Source: Talpa occidentalis (taxonomy: Eukaryota; Chordata; Mammalia; Eulipotyphla; Talpidae). Taken from it: 64,000 nt of DNA. Below the pieces are notes generated by a model. It ran no database searches. It saw only the letters and a program-made list of their open reading frames with translations, and was not told the DNA's origin. Position numbers and translations under genes: made by a program. Shown piece by piece: positions 1 to 10,649 of the stretch. The first letter of the stretch is position 1. Every line of letters begins with the position of its first letter. The stretch spans positions 92,219,483-92,283,482 of the forward strand of contig NW_023605083.1 of NCBI RefSeq assembly GCF_014898055.3, given 5' to 3'.

Positions 1-800
1 GGATCCGAGAGAAGATCCGGTGGCGTCCCCGGGACAGCAACGAGATCTGGATCTGGGAAGAAAGTCGGTACTCAGCCCGGGGATGAATGTCCCCAGCAGC
101 TGCGGCAGCCCGCAGCGGCTAGGGCCCGGGCGGCCTGCGGAGGCGGGGCCGCCACGCTCCGGTCATTGGAGGGCGGCGTCCAATGGGGAACCTTCGAGAG
201 CAGAGTAGCCGAGAGCCTTAGCCAATCAGCGCCGAGCCGGCTCTCGGGCCAATGGGAGGTGCTCTCGGCGACCCGGGCCCAGGAACCCGCTCACGGGCGG
301 TTAGAATTAACTCTCCCCGCCCCGGCCGCTGGGCGCGGGCCCCAGACGCAGCTCTCTGGGAGGGGACCCGGGGCGTTGGGGCTGGATCACTGGCGGGGAG
401 AAGAGATTAGACTCTAGGTTCCCGGACAGGCGCGGAGAAAAGGCGCGGAGGCAGAGGTGCCCCGAGGGGTGCTGCGGACTGCTCCCCTGGCGGGCGGAGG
501 GCGCCCCTCCCTCGCCGTCTCTCCCGGGGTGCGCGGGGCGTGCTGTCAGCTCTAGGTCCACGCCCTGCTTGGTTCGCGAGCCAGGGGAGCCCGGGAGCCT
601 CGGCCGTCCCTTGGGGCTGACGGGACACAACTGCTGGACGAGACGGCTCTCCTGAGGCGGAGGAAAGACGGCTCCAGGGACGGGTGTGGCTGGCTGCAGG
701 CGCGGAGGGAGGGAGGCCTGGAGCACGGTGCGGGCGCAGCCATATCCCGGCCCACGCTCTGCTCTTTTGATCCTCACAGCAGCCCAGAGAAGAACGGACA
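1..800. promoter_or_regulatory. CpG island / promoter region at the left edge
   Basis: This stretch is very GC-rich and dense in CpG, unlike everything to its right until 58.6 kb. It carries several CCAAT boxes (near 180, 221 and 249) and an inverted one (ATTGG near 165), typical of a housekeeping, possibly bidirectional, promoter. By synteny the gene to the left of ARHGEF15 is SLC25A35 on the - strand, so this is probably its promoter and first noncoding exon. I looked for the SLC25A35 protein start on the - strand and did not see it, so no gene is called. The open frames here are by-products of high GC content. Confidence 0.6.
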
Positions 801-869
801 GGCCAAGGTGGGGATTTTAATGGCCCCCATATGACTGGGCTTGGGTTACACCGGGCCAGCCAGTGGTGG

Positions 870-915
870 TGTTACAGGACAGGGAGAGGGGCAGCCCAAA
901 CACCACCCTGTTACA
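870..915 (-). mobile_element. 46-bp internally deleted LTR remnant
   Basis: The segment begins TGTTACAGG, ends CCTGTTACA and is flanked on both sides by GTGG. Its left part matches the end, and its right part the beginning, of the roughly 590-bp LTR family seen at 57082-57668. The middle of the LTR is gone. A 4-bp target duplication with TG...CA ends is the normal footprint of an LTR insertion. Confidence 0.55.
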
Positions 916-1204
916 GTGGGATAGGTCCTGACTCCTTCCTTGCTAATGAGTCTCGTAATGGTTAGTCATGGAAGAGCTTTTGAGAAGAGACGGGGACAGT
1001 AGCTGGGAAGGGGTTAAGGGAGAAGGCTTGGAGAAAGAAGACCGGGCCATAGGAGGCATCATCTGGAGTGGAAGGACGAAGTACAAGTGTTATAGGGCAG
1101 CCCCGATACAAAACGGGTTGCCTGACTGGGTCCTCACCCGCGCCTAACACAAGATTCACTATGTTGGAGGCAGCTCCCAGACTTTTATAATAAGAGTCCC
1201 AGTT

Positions 1205-1310
1205 TGGGTCTTCCTGCTTACCGGCTAGGTGGCCTTAAGCTAGTTATTTAACATCCCAGTCTCCTTGGGAAAATGAGAACACAAGTATATATGGCACATA
1301 CCTGAGTGAA
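1205..1310 (+). repeat. MIR-like SINE fragment
   Basis: The text around 1215-1290 (GGTGGCCTTAAGCTAGTTA, then a run of CTCAG-like words and AAAATGAGAAC) is a diverged match to the core of the mammal-wide MIR SINE. It was recognised by reading only. Confidence 0.45.
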
Positions 1311-1811
1311 CAGTGAAAGTGTTAGACTTGTACCGTGTGTTCAAAGATCAGGTTTCCTGAAAAGTCAAGAGCTGTAAAGGCGCTGTGCTGTTATGTATCC
1401 AGTTCCCACTTGAAAGGTCCTTGCCTCCTTTCTGTAGCGATTTCCAAATGGTTCTTCAACTTGAGGCTGGTCTTTCCTGAACCTTGACGTTTTTCCAAGT
1501 TCACATTCAGGCACTCCCATCCTGCTTTGCTTCTCAAACCTTTACCTTCCGTTTTCCATTCTGATTAGCATTTGTTTACTCTAATTCCATCGCCCATCAC
1601 TACCTGGTGATCCTGGGGGATGGGTCTGAGTCATCTGTAGCTCACCAGTGTTCTGCTAAGTCTTTGAGCCTAGGATGAAGCAGAGGGGGAGGAAGGTAAG
1701 GTAGAGCAGAAAATGGAGCTTCTCAAAGGGGCTATGAAAGGGTCTCCTAAAATTTTCTAAGGAATGCTCCCCAAATGCCTCCACTGGTTGGATGGGACAG
1801 AGCTCATTATT

Positions 1812-1965
1812 GTTTTCATCCTTGAGTTTACACCAGTGGTTCTCAAAGTGTGGTCCCTGGAGCAGCAACCGCAGCACCTTGGTATTTGTAAGAGATAAAA
1901 GGTCCCCTAGTCCTGTGCCAGAAACTCTGGAGGTGGGGCCTGATAACCTGTTTTAACAAACCCCA
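1812..1965. mobile_element. MER5-type hAT-Charlie DNA transposon fragment
   Basis: It starts with CCAGTGGTTCTCAAAGTGTG and contains GTCCCTGGAGCAGCA and GAAACTCTGGAGGTGGGGCC, words typical of the nonautonomous MER5 family. It ends near GTTTTAACAAACC without a clear matching terminal repeat, so it is a fragment. Confidence 0.6.
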
Positions 1966-2069
1966 TAGATTATAAGTTTTAGTATGTAGGGTCGGGAATA
2001 CCACAGTGCAGGTTTTCTATGATTCAGCAGACAGGATAAAGGAGGAGTCAGCGTTCTGGAGCCCTCAGT

Positions 2070-2300
2070 GGCTTTTGCAGGGTTTTTTTTTTTTTGTTTT
2101 TGTTTTTTTTTTAGATTACCAGGTACATGGCAGGCAGGGGCCCTGGGGGGCCAGGAGGCTGACAGTTCTCCCAGACCCCAGCAAATCCTCACTCTGTCTG
2201 GGCTCTCTGGCGTTCTCTTGGCTTCTCTGCTCTCGGCTTCTCTTTCGGCTCTACTTCTCTCGGCTTCTGCTGGCGTCCCTGTGACTCCGCCCTTAAAAAA
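2070..2300 (-). repeat. A-tailed retroposed sequence of unknown family
   Basis: On the - strand this reads as a GA-rich sequence with repeated words such as AGCCGAGAGAAG and GAGAAGCCGAGAGCAG, then a more ordinary segment, then an A-rich tail (the T-run at 2080-2111). The structure suggests an RNA copied by the L1 machinery, or an LTR piece. I do not recognise the source. Confidence 0.3.
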
Positions 2301-2520
2301 AAGCACAGTCTTAGCCAGGTGAATCCCATCTACCTATGCCCACACCCTATTCCAGATGCCTGCCATCAGGCATGCATTCAGGACCGCAAGGATCCATCAT
2401 CTATCCTGATGGCGGGAGGGCAGAAAAGCCTGACATTTTTCCTTACCCTTCATAGTACCTCTGGCTAACTCTTATCTTTAATATTCAGATGGCCCAAAAA
2501 AAATAAACTTTAAGTTTTAG

Positions 2521-2799
2521 GGGTCGCCCTGGTGGCTCAAGGGGTTAAGTCTCAGCACTGTGAAGTTATCAGCAGCCACTGTGAAGTTATCAGCCGAGTT
2601 CAATCCCTGGCCTGAGAGCTGACCCACATGGCACAGCAGACCTCTCCTGTCCTGTCCCGCTGCTCCCCTCAGCAGTGTATTTCAGTCAGTCTGCCTGTTC
2701 TCTTCTCCACTCTGTCTCTGGTGAATCCTCTTACCCTCCTGCACCTCTGACCTATACCCCAGTTCCTGTATGCATAAATAAATAAATCTTTAAAAAAAA
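2521..2799 (+). repeat. tRNA-derived SINE, older form
   Basis: Head CCTGGTGGCTCAAGGGGTTAAG, body with CCTCTCCTGTCCTGTCCCGC, tail AAATAAATAAATCTTTAAAA. Near-perfect target duplications of about 18 bp ending AAGTTTTAG lie on both sides. Confidence 0.85.
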
Positions 2800-3480
2800 T
2801 AAACTTAAGTTTTAGATTTACAGAAAAATTGTAAAGATTCTATGAATCCCATATACTCCACATCCAGTTTCCCTTACTAACATCTTCCATTAATATGATA
2901 TATTTTTGCAATCAATGGACCAATATTGATATATTATTAACTAAAGCCCAAATTTTATTCAGATCTTCATTTTTGCTTTAAGTTCTATTCTGGGATCCCA
3001 TCCAGGATACCACATTATATTCAATTGTCATCTCCTTAGACTCCTCTTAACTCTTGACAGTTTCTCAGACTTTTCTTGTGTTGATGACTGACAGTTTTGA
3101 GGAGTACTGGTCAGATATTTTATAGAATGTCACTCTATTGGGGTATTTATCTCAAGGTTGGACTGAAGTTATAGGATTTGGGAACATTCTGTATTCCTTC
3201 TTGGGATTCCTCAACCTCCTAAATGGATTTTTATAACTTACGTACATTAAGCCTCACTTTCTGTGCTATAAAGTTCTAAGGGTTTTTGACAAATGCAATA
3301 TAATATTATATAAAATAGTCTCACTACCCTTAAAAAAAGAACCCTGTACTTCGCCTCCCTGGTAAAAACTGATATTTCCACTATCTATATATTTTTGTCT
3401 TTTCCAAAATGTCATATAGTTGGGATCATAAGGTATGTAGCAATTATATGGCACAAAGGTAAAGTGGACACCAGGGCTAA
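2800..3480 (-). mobile_element. L1 3'-end fragment
   Basis: It contains AGACTCCTCTTAACTCTTGACAG and GTTTTGAGGAGTACTGGTCAG, words I know from the 3' region of older mammalian L1 (L1M). The same words recur at 49350-49450. Orientation is inferred from the usual direction of this text and is less certain than identity. Confidence 0.5.
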
Positions 3481-4760
3481 TAAGCAAGTTTAATGCACTG
3501 GTGTTGACTCAGCGGATTCGTATCCCAAGGCTGAGCCCCCTTTGTAGAATGTCAGGGGCTTATATACACTTTCAGTTTCTATAAGGTTCCAGGTGGGTTT
3601 GCATTGGCAGCTGTACATGATCAGATATGACGTGGCTACATACCAAAATGCCGCGGACCAGCACAGCAGTGAGCGATGAGGCCGTCTCAGGGTTGAGAGA
3701 CTGCGCAGGGTGGTCAGGGATTCGGTTAAAGAAATGACAAACAGACACACTTCAAGAGTGAAAATCTGAGTGTAATTTTATTTGAGTTGGTGACCAGTAT
3801 ATATATGTTTTCTAAAAGCATAGGAATGGCGAACATCAGTGAAGAAATCAGCTTGTTTATAGGTTTAGCTTATCATTGACAGGGCAGTGATTTACATCTG
3901 GACCCAGGCGCATTCCTAAGTAGTTAGGCTATTAATTTTTCTTTTTGTTTTATATGATTACTTTTTGTTTTAACTACTTACTATTACTATTAATTAACAC
4001 GGGTGAATTTTACTTTTCACAATGTAATATTTTTATTATTTAGATTAATACTAACAAGGGTAAGTATACAACAGAGAAATTATTAAGCTAGCAGTTCTAT
4101 TAATACACAGAGTTTAGTAACGTTTTATTTGAATCAGCCTAGTTATTAGATTTCGTATGTTCTTTTTTAATCGGCAAACCAATGACCTTTTAAACAGAGA
4201 AAGAGAAAAGATTTTAGAGAGACAGTTGTATTAGAATAAAGTTTGTGGGTCTAGAGAAGGTGAGATAAGTTTCCGTGCTGACAGCATTCCTGTAGTGGCT
4301 CCTGGTGGTCGTTATCTTTCAACAGGCTTCCGTCTTATCTATGTCTTCAGGCGGTTTTTGCTGTTCTCCTCCTGCGCTGGTTGCCCAGCCGGACCCAGGG
4401 ATTCCTAGAGGTCACTGCAGGAGGAGGTGCAGCAGGTATACCTTCAGGGGGTTTTGCTGTTCTCCGCCTGCGCGCTGGTTGCCCAGCCGGACCTAGGGAC
4501 CGTGGTGCAAGCCATTAGCCCTAAGGGTCACTGCAGGGGGAGGTGCAGCACCAAAAGGTGAATTGTATAGTTGCAAACCAAGGAGTGAGTAAAGAGTCTG
4601 TAGTCAGGGGACCCCTTAAGTCCATTCTGCCTCATGGCAGTACATGGTCTAACATGAAGCAAGAGTTGTATCAGGGACTAAGGTTGTTACTAAGGTCACC
4701 AGGTTAATTATATCAAGTCACCATGCTTCAACGCTTCTTCAGACTGGCCTCTTTGACTTA
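3480..4760 (-). mobile_element. Endogenous retrovirus LTR-like segment
   Basis: On the - strand a TATA-like box (TATATAAG near 3560) is followed by GCATTAAACTT, an ATTAAA poly(A) signal spaced as in a retroviral R region. The sequence upstream is AT-rich and holds a direct duplication of about 100-130 bp (4348-4436 and 4440-4553). No retroviral coding frame is readable. The ends were not fixed. Confidence 0.4.
4348..4553. repeat. Tandem duplication inside the LTR-like segment
   Basis: Two adjacent copies share TTGCTGTTCTCC, CTGGTTGCCCAGCCGGACC and GTCACTGCAGG(A/G)GGAGGTGCAGCA. The second copy carries an extra stretch of about 25 bp around 4500-4525. Duplicated blocks of this type often hold LTR enhancer sequences; that role is not shown here. 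Confidence 0.6.
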
Positions 4761-4801
4761 GCAATTTGCTTCATGTCTTTTATGGCTTGACAGCACATAT
4801 C

Positions 4802-5089
4802 TTTTTTTTAAAGATTTATTTCATTTATTTATGCATACAAGAACTGGGGTGTAGGCATGGGGAGGTGGTGAGAGGATTAACCAGAGACAGACTGGGGAGC
4901 AGAACAGGCAGATCTACTGAAATACACTGCTGAGGGGAGCAGCGGGCGAGACAGGAGAGGTCTGGGGTGCCAGATATGGGTCAGCTCTCTGACTGGGCAT
5001 CGAACTCAAGTCTCAGTGCAGTAGCTGGTCATAGCTTGATAGCGATGAGAATTTAACCCCTTTGCCACTAGGGGTGGCCATTGGACATA
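4802..5089 (-). repeat. tRNA-derived SINE, older form
   Basis: Full-length copy with reversed tail TTTATTTATGCATACAAGAACTGG and reversed head ending CCACTAGGGGTGGCC. Flanking ACATAYCTTTTT words are a likely target duplication. Confidence 0.85.
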
Positions 5090-5216
5090 CCTTTTTATCA
5101 CTGAATAATAGTCCATTTAATGAATATACCACAGTTTATCCACTTATGTATTGAAGGACGTCTTGGTTGCTTCAAGTTTTTGGTGATGAATAAAACTGCT
5201 ATTAATATTTGTGTAT

Positions 5217-5493
5217 TTTTTTTTTTAAGGTTTATTTATTTATTTATTCACATACTGGGTACAGTCAGAAGCGCGGGAGGGTGAGAGAACTCACCAGAGC
5301 CAGAGCGGGGAGCAGAGCAGGCAGAAGGACCGAAGTACACTGCTGAGGGGAGCAGCGGGCGGCAGGAGAGGTCTGCGCGCCATGCGGGACCCTCCTTCTG
5401 TGGCAGGGGAGCAGCCGGGGATCCAACCGGCGCCGCAGAGGCTGCGGGCAGCTTCACAACCCAGCGCTCAACCGCTGCGCCACCAGGGAGGCC
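5217..5493 (-). repeat. tRNA-derived SINE, young GC-rich form
   Basis: Near-complete copy with ACTGGGTACAGTCAGAAGCG and an intact box-B-like segment. It lies directly beside a second copy in the same orientation and inside an older L1. Confidence 0.9.
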
Positions 5494-5504
5494 CTGTGTA
5501 TTGG

Positions 5505-5794
5505 TTTTTTTTTTTTTTTTTAATTTATTTATTTATTTATTTATTTATACAAGCACTGGGTACAGTCAGAAGCGCGGGAGGGTGAGAGAATTCACCAGAG
5601 CCAGAGCGGGGAGCAGAGCAGGCAGAAGGACTGAAGTACACTGCTGAGGGGAGCAGCGGGCGGCAGGAGAGGTCTGCGCGCCATGTGGGACCCTTCTCGG
5701 TGGCCAGGGAGCAGCCGGGGATTGAACCGGCACTGCAGAGGCTGCGGGCAGCTTTGCAACCCAGCGCTCAACTGCTGCGCCACTGGGGAGGCCC
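5505..5794 (-). repeat. tRNA-derived SINE, young GC-rich form
   Basis: Second of two side-by-side copies in the same orientation. The words CTGTGTATTGGTTTTT on both sides are its target duplication, so it came from a separate insertion and not from tandem duplication of the neighbour. Confidence 0.9.
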
Positions 5795-6519
5795 CCTGTG
5801 TATTGGTTTTTAATGAACATTAATTTTCTAATTGGTTGGGTCAGTACTTGAGAGTATGACTGCTGGATTGAATGGTAAGACTGTGTTTGGCTTTGTAATA
5901 AACTGCCAAACTCTCTTCCAAAGTGGCTGTATCATTTTGCACTCCTATCAGCAATGAGAATTTTTACTCTGCATCCTCATAAATATCTAGTATTGTTAGA
6001 TTTTTTGAATTTCAGCCATTCTGAGGGGTATGTAGTGGTGTTTCTGTAACTGGAAGACAGGAGTTTGGGCCACCTATCCCCACTGAATGCCAATAAAATA
6101 AAAGGAACTGAATCTTTAAGATGTGCTTTAATCAGACAGCTGGCAATCTGAAAGACAGGGGTTAACACCCTGAAGAAACTGCCTTAACATTTCATTTCCA
6201 GCTGGCTTATTATAGTGAGTTGAACAAAGACAGTTCAGCAGTAAGCAGGCTTTCACTGCTGCCAGGAGATTGTGATGCCCAGCCCCTAGCACTCCTTATC
6301 ACCCTCCTGGACACCTGGCTTCATGCTCCTCCCAGGGTGCTGAGGCTGGTCTTCAGATAGCGCTGGGTCCCAGCACTCCTCCAGGCATGTCCTTGGCTGG
6401 AAAGTAACTCAGAGCAGAAAGGCCATAAACAATATGTGTGTGCAGATTCCCTTTACCATTCACAGAGTCTTACCCGATCTTCTCCCCTCCCTAGCCCCTA
6501 TCATTTCCTGCTGTTTTAA

Positions 6520-7035
6520 TTTTCAATTCTTCATAACAATGTTGAGCATCTTTTCATGCTTTCTGCCATCTGTATATCTTTTTTCCTCAGCTTTATCGGG
6601 ATGTTACTAACATATAACATGTAAGTTTAAGGTATACAACCTGATGATTACATATATATTGTCTAGTGACTAGTACAGCCCTCTAGGTTTACATAAAATT
6701 ACCTGTGTGGTGGGGGAGAGTGGTGATAAATTTTAAGATCTACTCTTTTAGGGCCTCCCCTGGTGGTGCAGCGGTTGAGCGCTGGGTTGCGAGGCTGCCC
6801 GCAGCCTCTGCAGCACCAGTTAGATCCCTGGCCACCGGCAAGGGTCCCACAAAAAAAAAAAGTAACAAATTTCAAGTATATAATACAGTATTATTAACGA
6901 TAGTTAGCATTCTGTTCATTAGATCCCCAGATCTTATAATTGCAAATGTGTACCATTGTATATTTTATTTAGTAAGGTGTCTTTTCAGACCTTTTGCCCA
7001 TTTTCTAAAGGGTTGTTGTTTCCTTGAGTTTAGAG
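6520..7035. mobile_element. L1 3' fragments with an embedded short SINE
   Basis: GTTGAGCATCTTTTCATGC and then CATATAACATGTAAGTTTAAGGTA, AATACAGTATTATTAACGATAG are words of the L1 3' untranslated region. A short SINE at 6750-6862 separates the two halves of the second piece. Confidence 0.6.
6750..6862 (+). repeat. Short-form tRNA-derived SINE (head plus poly-A)
   Basis: Only the tRNA-like head is present, and it ends GGGTCCCACA directly followed by an A-run. Two other copies in the window (27987-28104 and 51014-51128) stop at exactly the same base. Confidence 0.85.
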
Positions 7036-7395
7036 TTATTTGTGTGTATATACACAATGGAATACTATTTATACTAATCAAAAAAGATAAACTCATGCCA
7101 TTCACAGCAACATGGATGAAACTAGAAGGGATTATTCTCAGTGAAATAAGTCAGAAGGAAAAAAATAATTGGTTTCAGTCGTAGGAGAAATATAGGGAAT
7201 CTGAACAAAGGGTCAGAAAAAAAGGGAAAACTCATGAAACACATTTGTATGTATAGACCTGAGGTATACAGCAGGGGAGGGGAAGGGAATGTGTCAAAAT
7301 AAGGAAGAGGACAAAGGACTATTGTGAAGGTTCAGGGGTGATACGTTGTGAGTGAAGAAATCAACTTGTACAAAAAAAAAACAATGTAAGAAAAA
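7036..7395 (+). mobile_element. L1 3' terminus: ORF2 end, 3' untranslated region, A-rich end
   Basis: The + strand reads as the extreme C-terminus of L1 ORF2 (residues like TWMKLEGIILSEISQ, at about 7100-7165), followed by a purine-rich 3' untranslated segment and an A-run near 7371. This part normally lies downstream of the piece at 7410-7965, yet here it comes first. Confidence 0.7.
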
Positions 7396-7409
7396 AAGTT
7401 ATGTGTTAT

Positions 7410-7970
7410 AGAAGGAAATATAGGCGAAACACTACGTGACATTCACATCAAAGACATCTTTACAGACACATCACCCAAAGCAGTGATAGTGAAGGCAAAG
7501 ATAAACAGCTGGGACTACATCAAATTAAAGAGCTTCTGCACAGCAAAAGAGACAATAACAAAAACAAAGAGAAACCCCACCGACTGGGAGAACATTTTGC
7601 ACACAACACTAATGATAAAGGATTGATCACAAAAATCTGCAAAGAGCTGATGAGACTCAGCAACAACAAAGAAAATAATCCAGTCAAAAAATGGGCAGAA
7701 GAGCTAAAAAGAAACTTCTCTGAAGAGGAAATGCAAATGGCCAACAGGCATATGAAAAAATGTTCAACATCACTTGTAATCAGGGAAATGCAAATCAAAA
7801 CTACCATGAGATACCATCTTACACCAGTGAGAATGGCACATATTAAAAAAACTAGCAACAACAAATGTTGGCGAGGATGTGGAGAAAAAGGAACTCTCCT
7901 GCACTGTTGGTGGGAGTGCAAACTGGTCCAACCACTATGGAGAGCTGTGTGGAGATTTCTTGACCTACAA
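7410..7970 (+). mobile_element. L1 ORF2 C-terminal fragment
   Basis: The + strand encodes the C-terminal part of the L1 ORF2 protein (reverse transcriptase/endonuclease). [12 protein letters not shown] appears near 7520, then [19 protein letters not shown] near 7780, then the cysteine motif [19 protein letters not shown] near 7866-7920. A frameshift near 7620 separates the two halves. The frame is lost where a SINE begins at about 7970, so the element is dead. Confidence 0.85.
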
Positions 7971-8219
7971 AACATATGTATACAATAACTGGGGTACAGG
8001 CCAGAGGAACAGGGGGTGAGAGGATTCACCAGAGCCAGAGTAGGGAACAGAACAGACAGACTGACTGAAATACACTGCTGAGGGGAGCAGTGGGCGAGTC
8101 AGGAGAGGTCTGCTGCGCCATGTGTGTAGCTCCCTGGCCAGGGATTGAAGTTGTGTTGCAGTGGCTGTGGCTAGCTTCATAAGTTGTGTCTTAACCCCTT
8201 GCACCACCAGGGAGGCCCA
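7971..8219 (-). repeat. tRNA-derived SINE, older form
   Basis: Nearly full-length, with an AACTGGGGTACAGGCCAGAG body and a CACCAGGGAGGCCC head. It abuts the broken end of an L1 ORF2 fragment. Confidence 0.85.
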
Positions 8220-8504
8220 ATTAATAAATATTTTTTAAAAAATTGCCTAACTGAATTTCCTCTTGCGCCTCCAACCTCTCTTGTCTTATCTATACTTAAG
8301 ATATCATGTGAAGCCAGTGGGTATAAGCTGGGTCTCTCCCACATATATAGGAGGTATATCTGTTATTAATAAAACTTCGTGTTTTTTTCTCTTGTCAGTC
8401 TATCTGATGCTAATTTGACAATTTGCCAGCATAGAAGAACCCAGAGGTATACGGGATGATTTCCTTTGCTAAGAAAAGAAGTTTTAAATTATAATAATAG
8501 ATCA

Positions 8505-8748
8505 GGGCCTCTCTGGTGGCCTAGAGGTTGAGCCTCAGTGCTATCACCTCTACAGCTTGAGTTTGATTCCCGGCCAGGGAGTTGGCCCACATATGGTGCA
8601 GCCGACCTTTCCTGTCTTGCCTGCTCCCCTTGGCAGTGCGTTTCAGTGGATCCACCTGTTCTGTTCCGCACTCTGTCTCTGGTGTGTCATCTCAACCCCC
8701 ATGCCTCTGACCTACACCCCAGTTCTATGCAAAAAAAAAAAAAAAAAG
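8505..8748 (+). repeat. tRNA-derived SINE, older form
   Basis: Head GGGCCTCTCTGGTGGCCTAG, body as in other copies, tail reduced to a run of A after CTATGC. Confidence 0.85.
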
Positions 8749-8829
8749 GTTCAGCATCAATTTTTATCTTTAACAAATCATCCTCTTGTTGTTGTTAGTG
8801 CATGCCTAAGGGCTACCTAGGGAACCTCA

Positions 8830-9390
8830 AACTGTTAAGGGATGAACACTCTGAAAGGAGTCCAGCCATCCACTACAAAGGAAGCAGACTCATAGTGCTA
8901 AAGATCTTTAATAGATCTTTAATAGAATTAGTGCACATAGAGAGAAGAGAAGAAAGGATATTAGTTTCCCAATAAAACCTCCAAAAGTACCCATCCCCTC
9001 ATGAGCAGATACCTAGCTAAACAGGATCAGCCTGAAGCAGGATGGCTGAGTCCCAAAAGTTTGCCAAATATCTAAGTTACCTTCTGGCAGGGAACCACAA
9101 GAAAGGGGTTAGGCAGGTCTGGGACGGAAGGAGAGACGCACAAATATACATCAAGATAATCACTGCCGTTGTCTATGCCAAAGACAGCCTCCCCATGTGT
9201 CTCTCACCCACATGTGTCTTCCAAGTATGTCCACATCTCTGCCACATTGTCTCCTCTAAGTCTCCTTCCCATCAGTACCAGGGTGCAAGTCAGGTCACAG
9301 AAGCAAGACAGAGACTGGTCCACCTGCCTTCAGTGTTAGCTAGTCTACTTGGCGCCACCCCTATTTCCCTGTAGCTCCCCTTGCTCAGGA
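8830..9390 (-). mobile_element. Diverged LTR of the 590-bp family
   Basis: The order of words (TTTAATAGAATTAGTGCACA, ACCCATCCCCTCATGAGCAG, AAGTTTGCCAAATATCTAAG, AAGATAATCACTGCCGTTGT, TCTCACCCACATGTGTCTTCC) follows the LTRs at 38727-39360 and 57082-57668, but with many changes. It is the most diverged copy in the window. Confidence 0.6.
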
Positions 9391-9496
9391 AGTCTGGTTT
9401 ATGGCATACTAGGACTTCTAACCCAAGGTGGCTGCATATAAGCGGGGGCAGAGAAAATGGTGTCCATTCATTGTTTTGCAATGTTCTTCCCCCACC

Positions 9497-9772
9497 TTTT
9501 TTTTTTTTTTTTTACAGATTTATTTATTTATGCATACAAGAGCTGGGGTACAGGCCAGAGGTGTGGAGGTGAGAGGATTCACCAGAGACAGAGTGGGGAA
9601 CAGAACAGGCAGATGGACTGAAATACACTGCTTAGGGGAGCAGCAGGCATGATAGGAGAGGTCTGCTACGCCATGTGGGTTGCTCCCTGGCCAGCTGGGG
9701 ATCGAACTCATGCTGCAGTGGCTGCAGACAGCTTCATAGGTTGTGTCTTAACCCCTTGCACCACCAGGGAGG
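9497..9772 (-). repeat. tRNA-derived SINE, older form
   Basis: Full-length copy: reversed tail GATTTATTTATTTATGCATA, reversed head GCACCACCAGGGAGG. It lies just to the right of the diverged LTR. Confidence 0.85.
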
Positions 9773-9849
9773 ACTTCCCTTTTCACGGAGATCCCTCTGT
9801 ATTACTGTTATATCTAAAAACTTACTGCCACACGGCTTGGTTACCTCAT

Positions 9850-10140
9850 ATTTTCTTCCACAAGTTCTAAAGTTTTATATTTAAGTCTATACTCTTTCTG
9901 AGTTTATTTTTGCAAATCGTATATGATCTGTGTGTAGATTTTTTTTAACATATGAATATATAATTGTTCCACCTTTCATTGAAGAGATTGTCTTGTTTCC
10001 ACTGAGTTGGCTTCATGCCTTTGCAGGTCTATTTCTGTGCTCTCTATTCTATTCCATTGATCTATGTGTCTATTCTTTCACCAATACTCTGCTATTGTCA
10101 TTTTTTCCTGGGTATGAATCTCCTTTGACAAATTTGAGAG
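9850..10140 (-). mobile_element. L1 ORF2-region fragment, antisense
   Basis: TCTATTCTATTCCATTGATC followed by TATGTGTCTATTCTTTCACC is a classic antisense L1 ORF2 stretch. The open frames here are not genes. Confidence 0.65.
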
Positions 10141-10649
10141 TAGAGGTATAACACAAAGGTGAACCCAGGTGTGTGAGAGAATAGGTGGGGCCTGAGAAAG
10201 GGGAAGAAGGATGATGCAGAAGCTTGAAAGGCACTGAGCTGTGCTTTTCTGCACTGCAGCCTCAGGTGACCTGGACGCAGATGGATTTGGGCTGTAACAC
10301 CTTCAGTGCTCAGACTCCATCTGGTGGCAGTTGGACAGAATTCGCTATCCTTAGATCAAGAACCTGTATCAATGGCCAGAGCTGGCCGTTCTTCCTCATT
10401 GACCTCTTCCTAATTTTTCTGATAGAACAGCAGGTCACCTACCCTTAATGACTTGCGGCAAACCCGAATGAGACTTCAAACCAGCAGGATCAGAAGCGCA
10501 AATCTGTCTCTCTTTGCATCTCCCCTCTGTTTGTTTTATTTTCAGGCCACCTCACTGAATGCCATCCAGGCCTGTGGCCCAACACAGTGGAAAAAGTGTG
10601 TTTTTGTATCTCTTGCTGCTTAATGAATCAACTCAAAACTTAGTGGGTT

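Larger units (their letters stand above)
5090..6060 (-). mobile_element. L1 3' region interrupted by two SINEs
   Basis: The pieces 5090-5216 and 5795-6060 read as one continuous antisense L1 3' segment: a word like ATATACCACAGTTTATCCA, then AATAAAACTGCTATTAATATTTGTGT, then AAACTGCCAAACTCTCTTCCAAAGTGGCTG. The two SINEs inserted into it afterwards. Confidence 0.75.

Noticed and set aside
307..777. A 156-codon open frame on the - strand in the left CpG island
   Set aside because: It is a product of high GC content, with no recognisable domain and no splice structure. It does not match SLC25A35.
7623..7988. A 121-codon frame with a cysteine motif as a host gene
   Set aside because: It is the C-terminal part of L1 ORF2, shifted relative to the upstream part and cut off by a SINE.
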